This document shows, one piece after another, positions 38,255 to 38,518 of a DNA stretch of 38,518 bases. Source of the DNA: a virus; the IMG/VR virus record IMGVR_UViG_3300032164_001792, positions 1 to 38,518 of that record. The stretch is one strand, 5' to 3'. Position 1 is the first letter of the stretch; every line of letters begins with the position of its first letter. The translations under genes and the position numbers were made by a program. A model generated the notes under the pieces. It saw only the letters and a program-made list of their open reading frames with translations, was not told the origin of the DNA and did not search any database.

Positions 38255-38518
38255 AGAAATCTCGGATATGTTCAAACACTGGAAATCGTGGTAATCCTGC
38301 ATCCGTAAGACTTTGACAAGACATTCGAATGATAGATCCTATCGGCGGGGGATTTTCACGATCTTGATCGGTAAATCCTGTTCCTACTGTGAATGTTTCC
38401 AAGTAATTCACAGGAATTTTAAACGTGAGAGCAGCTCTATCCAGCTCTTGCTGTCCGGGCAAAAACAAACAGACCAAAGCGCCCAATCGATTTATATGCT
38501 TGCCGTTACCAGACTGAT
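38238..38518 (-). CDS. C-terminal part of a protein continuing past the window end
   Basis: An open - strand frame ends at 38238 and runs unbroken to the last base, so only the last ~92 residues are seen (Q-S-G-N-G-K-H, then L-F-L-P-G-Q-Q-E-L-D-R-A-A, and P-V-F-E-H-I-R-D-F-Y-A-I-N-S at the end). An internal TTG at 38486 has no evident ribosome site and is not taken as a start. It overlaps the GT32-like gene by 17 bases. No family is recognised. Confidence 0.5.
   Translation of the reverse strand, partial: QSGNGKHINRLGALVCLFLPGQQELDRAALTFKIPVNYLETFTVGTGFTDQDRENPPPIGSIIRMSCQSLTDAGLPRFPVFEHIRDFYAINS

Noticed and set aside
1-38518. tRNA or rRNA genes
   Set aside because: No cloverleaf with a plausible anticodon arm or rRNA core segment was recognised on either strand; coding sequence covers nearly all bases.

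Overview
The window is part of a tailed dsDNA phage genome (Caudoviricetes), probably a large myovirus-like virus known from metagenomic or divergent sources. The evidence is a dense replication and recombination block, a terminase large subunit, a sigma-like regulator, an intein, a free-standing homing endonuclease, and almost no intergenic space. Many genes overlap by 1-11 bases (ATGA, GTGA or TAATG junctions). There are no rRNA or tRNA genes and no bacterial housekeeping operon. The host cannot be named from the sequence. Arginine codons are strongly skewed to CGA.

Layout: positions 1-26.1 kb are all on the + strand and 26.2-38.5 kb are all on the - strand. The two transcription units converge on a pair of opposed terminators at 26106-26178. 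(1) 0-13.0 kb, replication and recombination: DnaN-like clamp, a UDG-exonuclease-PolA fusion polymerase, clamp loader ATPase, gp32-like SSB, RecA, RuvC-like resolvase, Mre11, and a Rad50 split into two genes. QueC is embedded here. (2) 13.0-17.4 kb: Hpt-like phosphoribosyltransferase, QueD, a GroES-like protein, a possible small terminase and the large terminase. (3) 17.4-23.0 kb: sigma-like factor, dNMP kinase, Rcl/DNPH1-like dNMP hydrolase, MmcB-like nuclease, DEDDh exonuclease, a membrane protein, a macro-domain protein and several small unknowns. (4) 23.0-26.1 kb, an accessory region: four near-identical promoters, each with its own short transcription unit. One drives a ~190-nt transcript with no convincing gene, one appears leaderless, and two others precede hexapeptide-repeat paralogues that share a 110-bp identical block. 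(5) 26.2-28.3 kb (-): a winged-helix/metallophosphoesterase carrying a 341-residue LAGLIDADG intein exactly in catalytic motif III. (6) 28.3-38.5 kb (-): a sugar and glycan cassette with RmlD-, RmlC- and WecB-like enzymes, an NDP-sugar epimerase, at least five glycosyltransferases and two methyltransferases, interrupted by a Vsr-type homing endonuclease.

How the genes may work together: the polymerase, clamp, loader, SSB, RecA, Mre11-Rad50 and RuvC-like set forms a nearly self-sufficient replication/recombination machine. QueD and QueC (preQ0 synthesis), the Hpt-like transferase, dNMP kinase and Rcl-like dNMP hydrolase together suggest a nucleotide-level route to 7-deazaguanine DNA with removal of competing dGMP. 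That is a hypothesis; no DpdA, FolE, QueE or ribonucleotide reductase is visible here. The - strand cassette probably makes and attaches a decorated deoxysugar glycan to virion or host surface.
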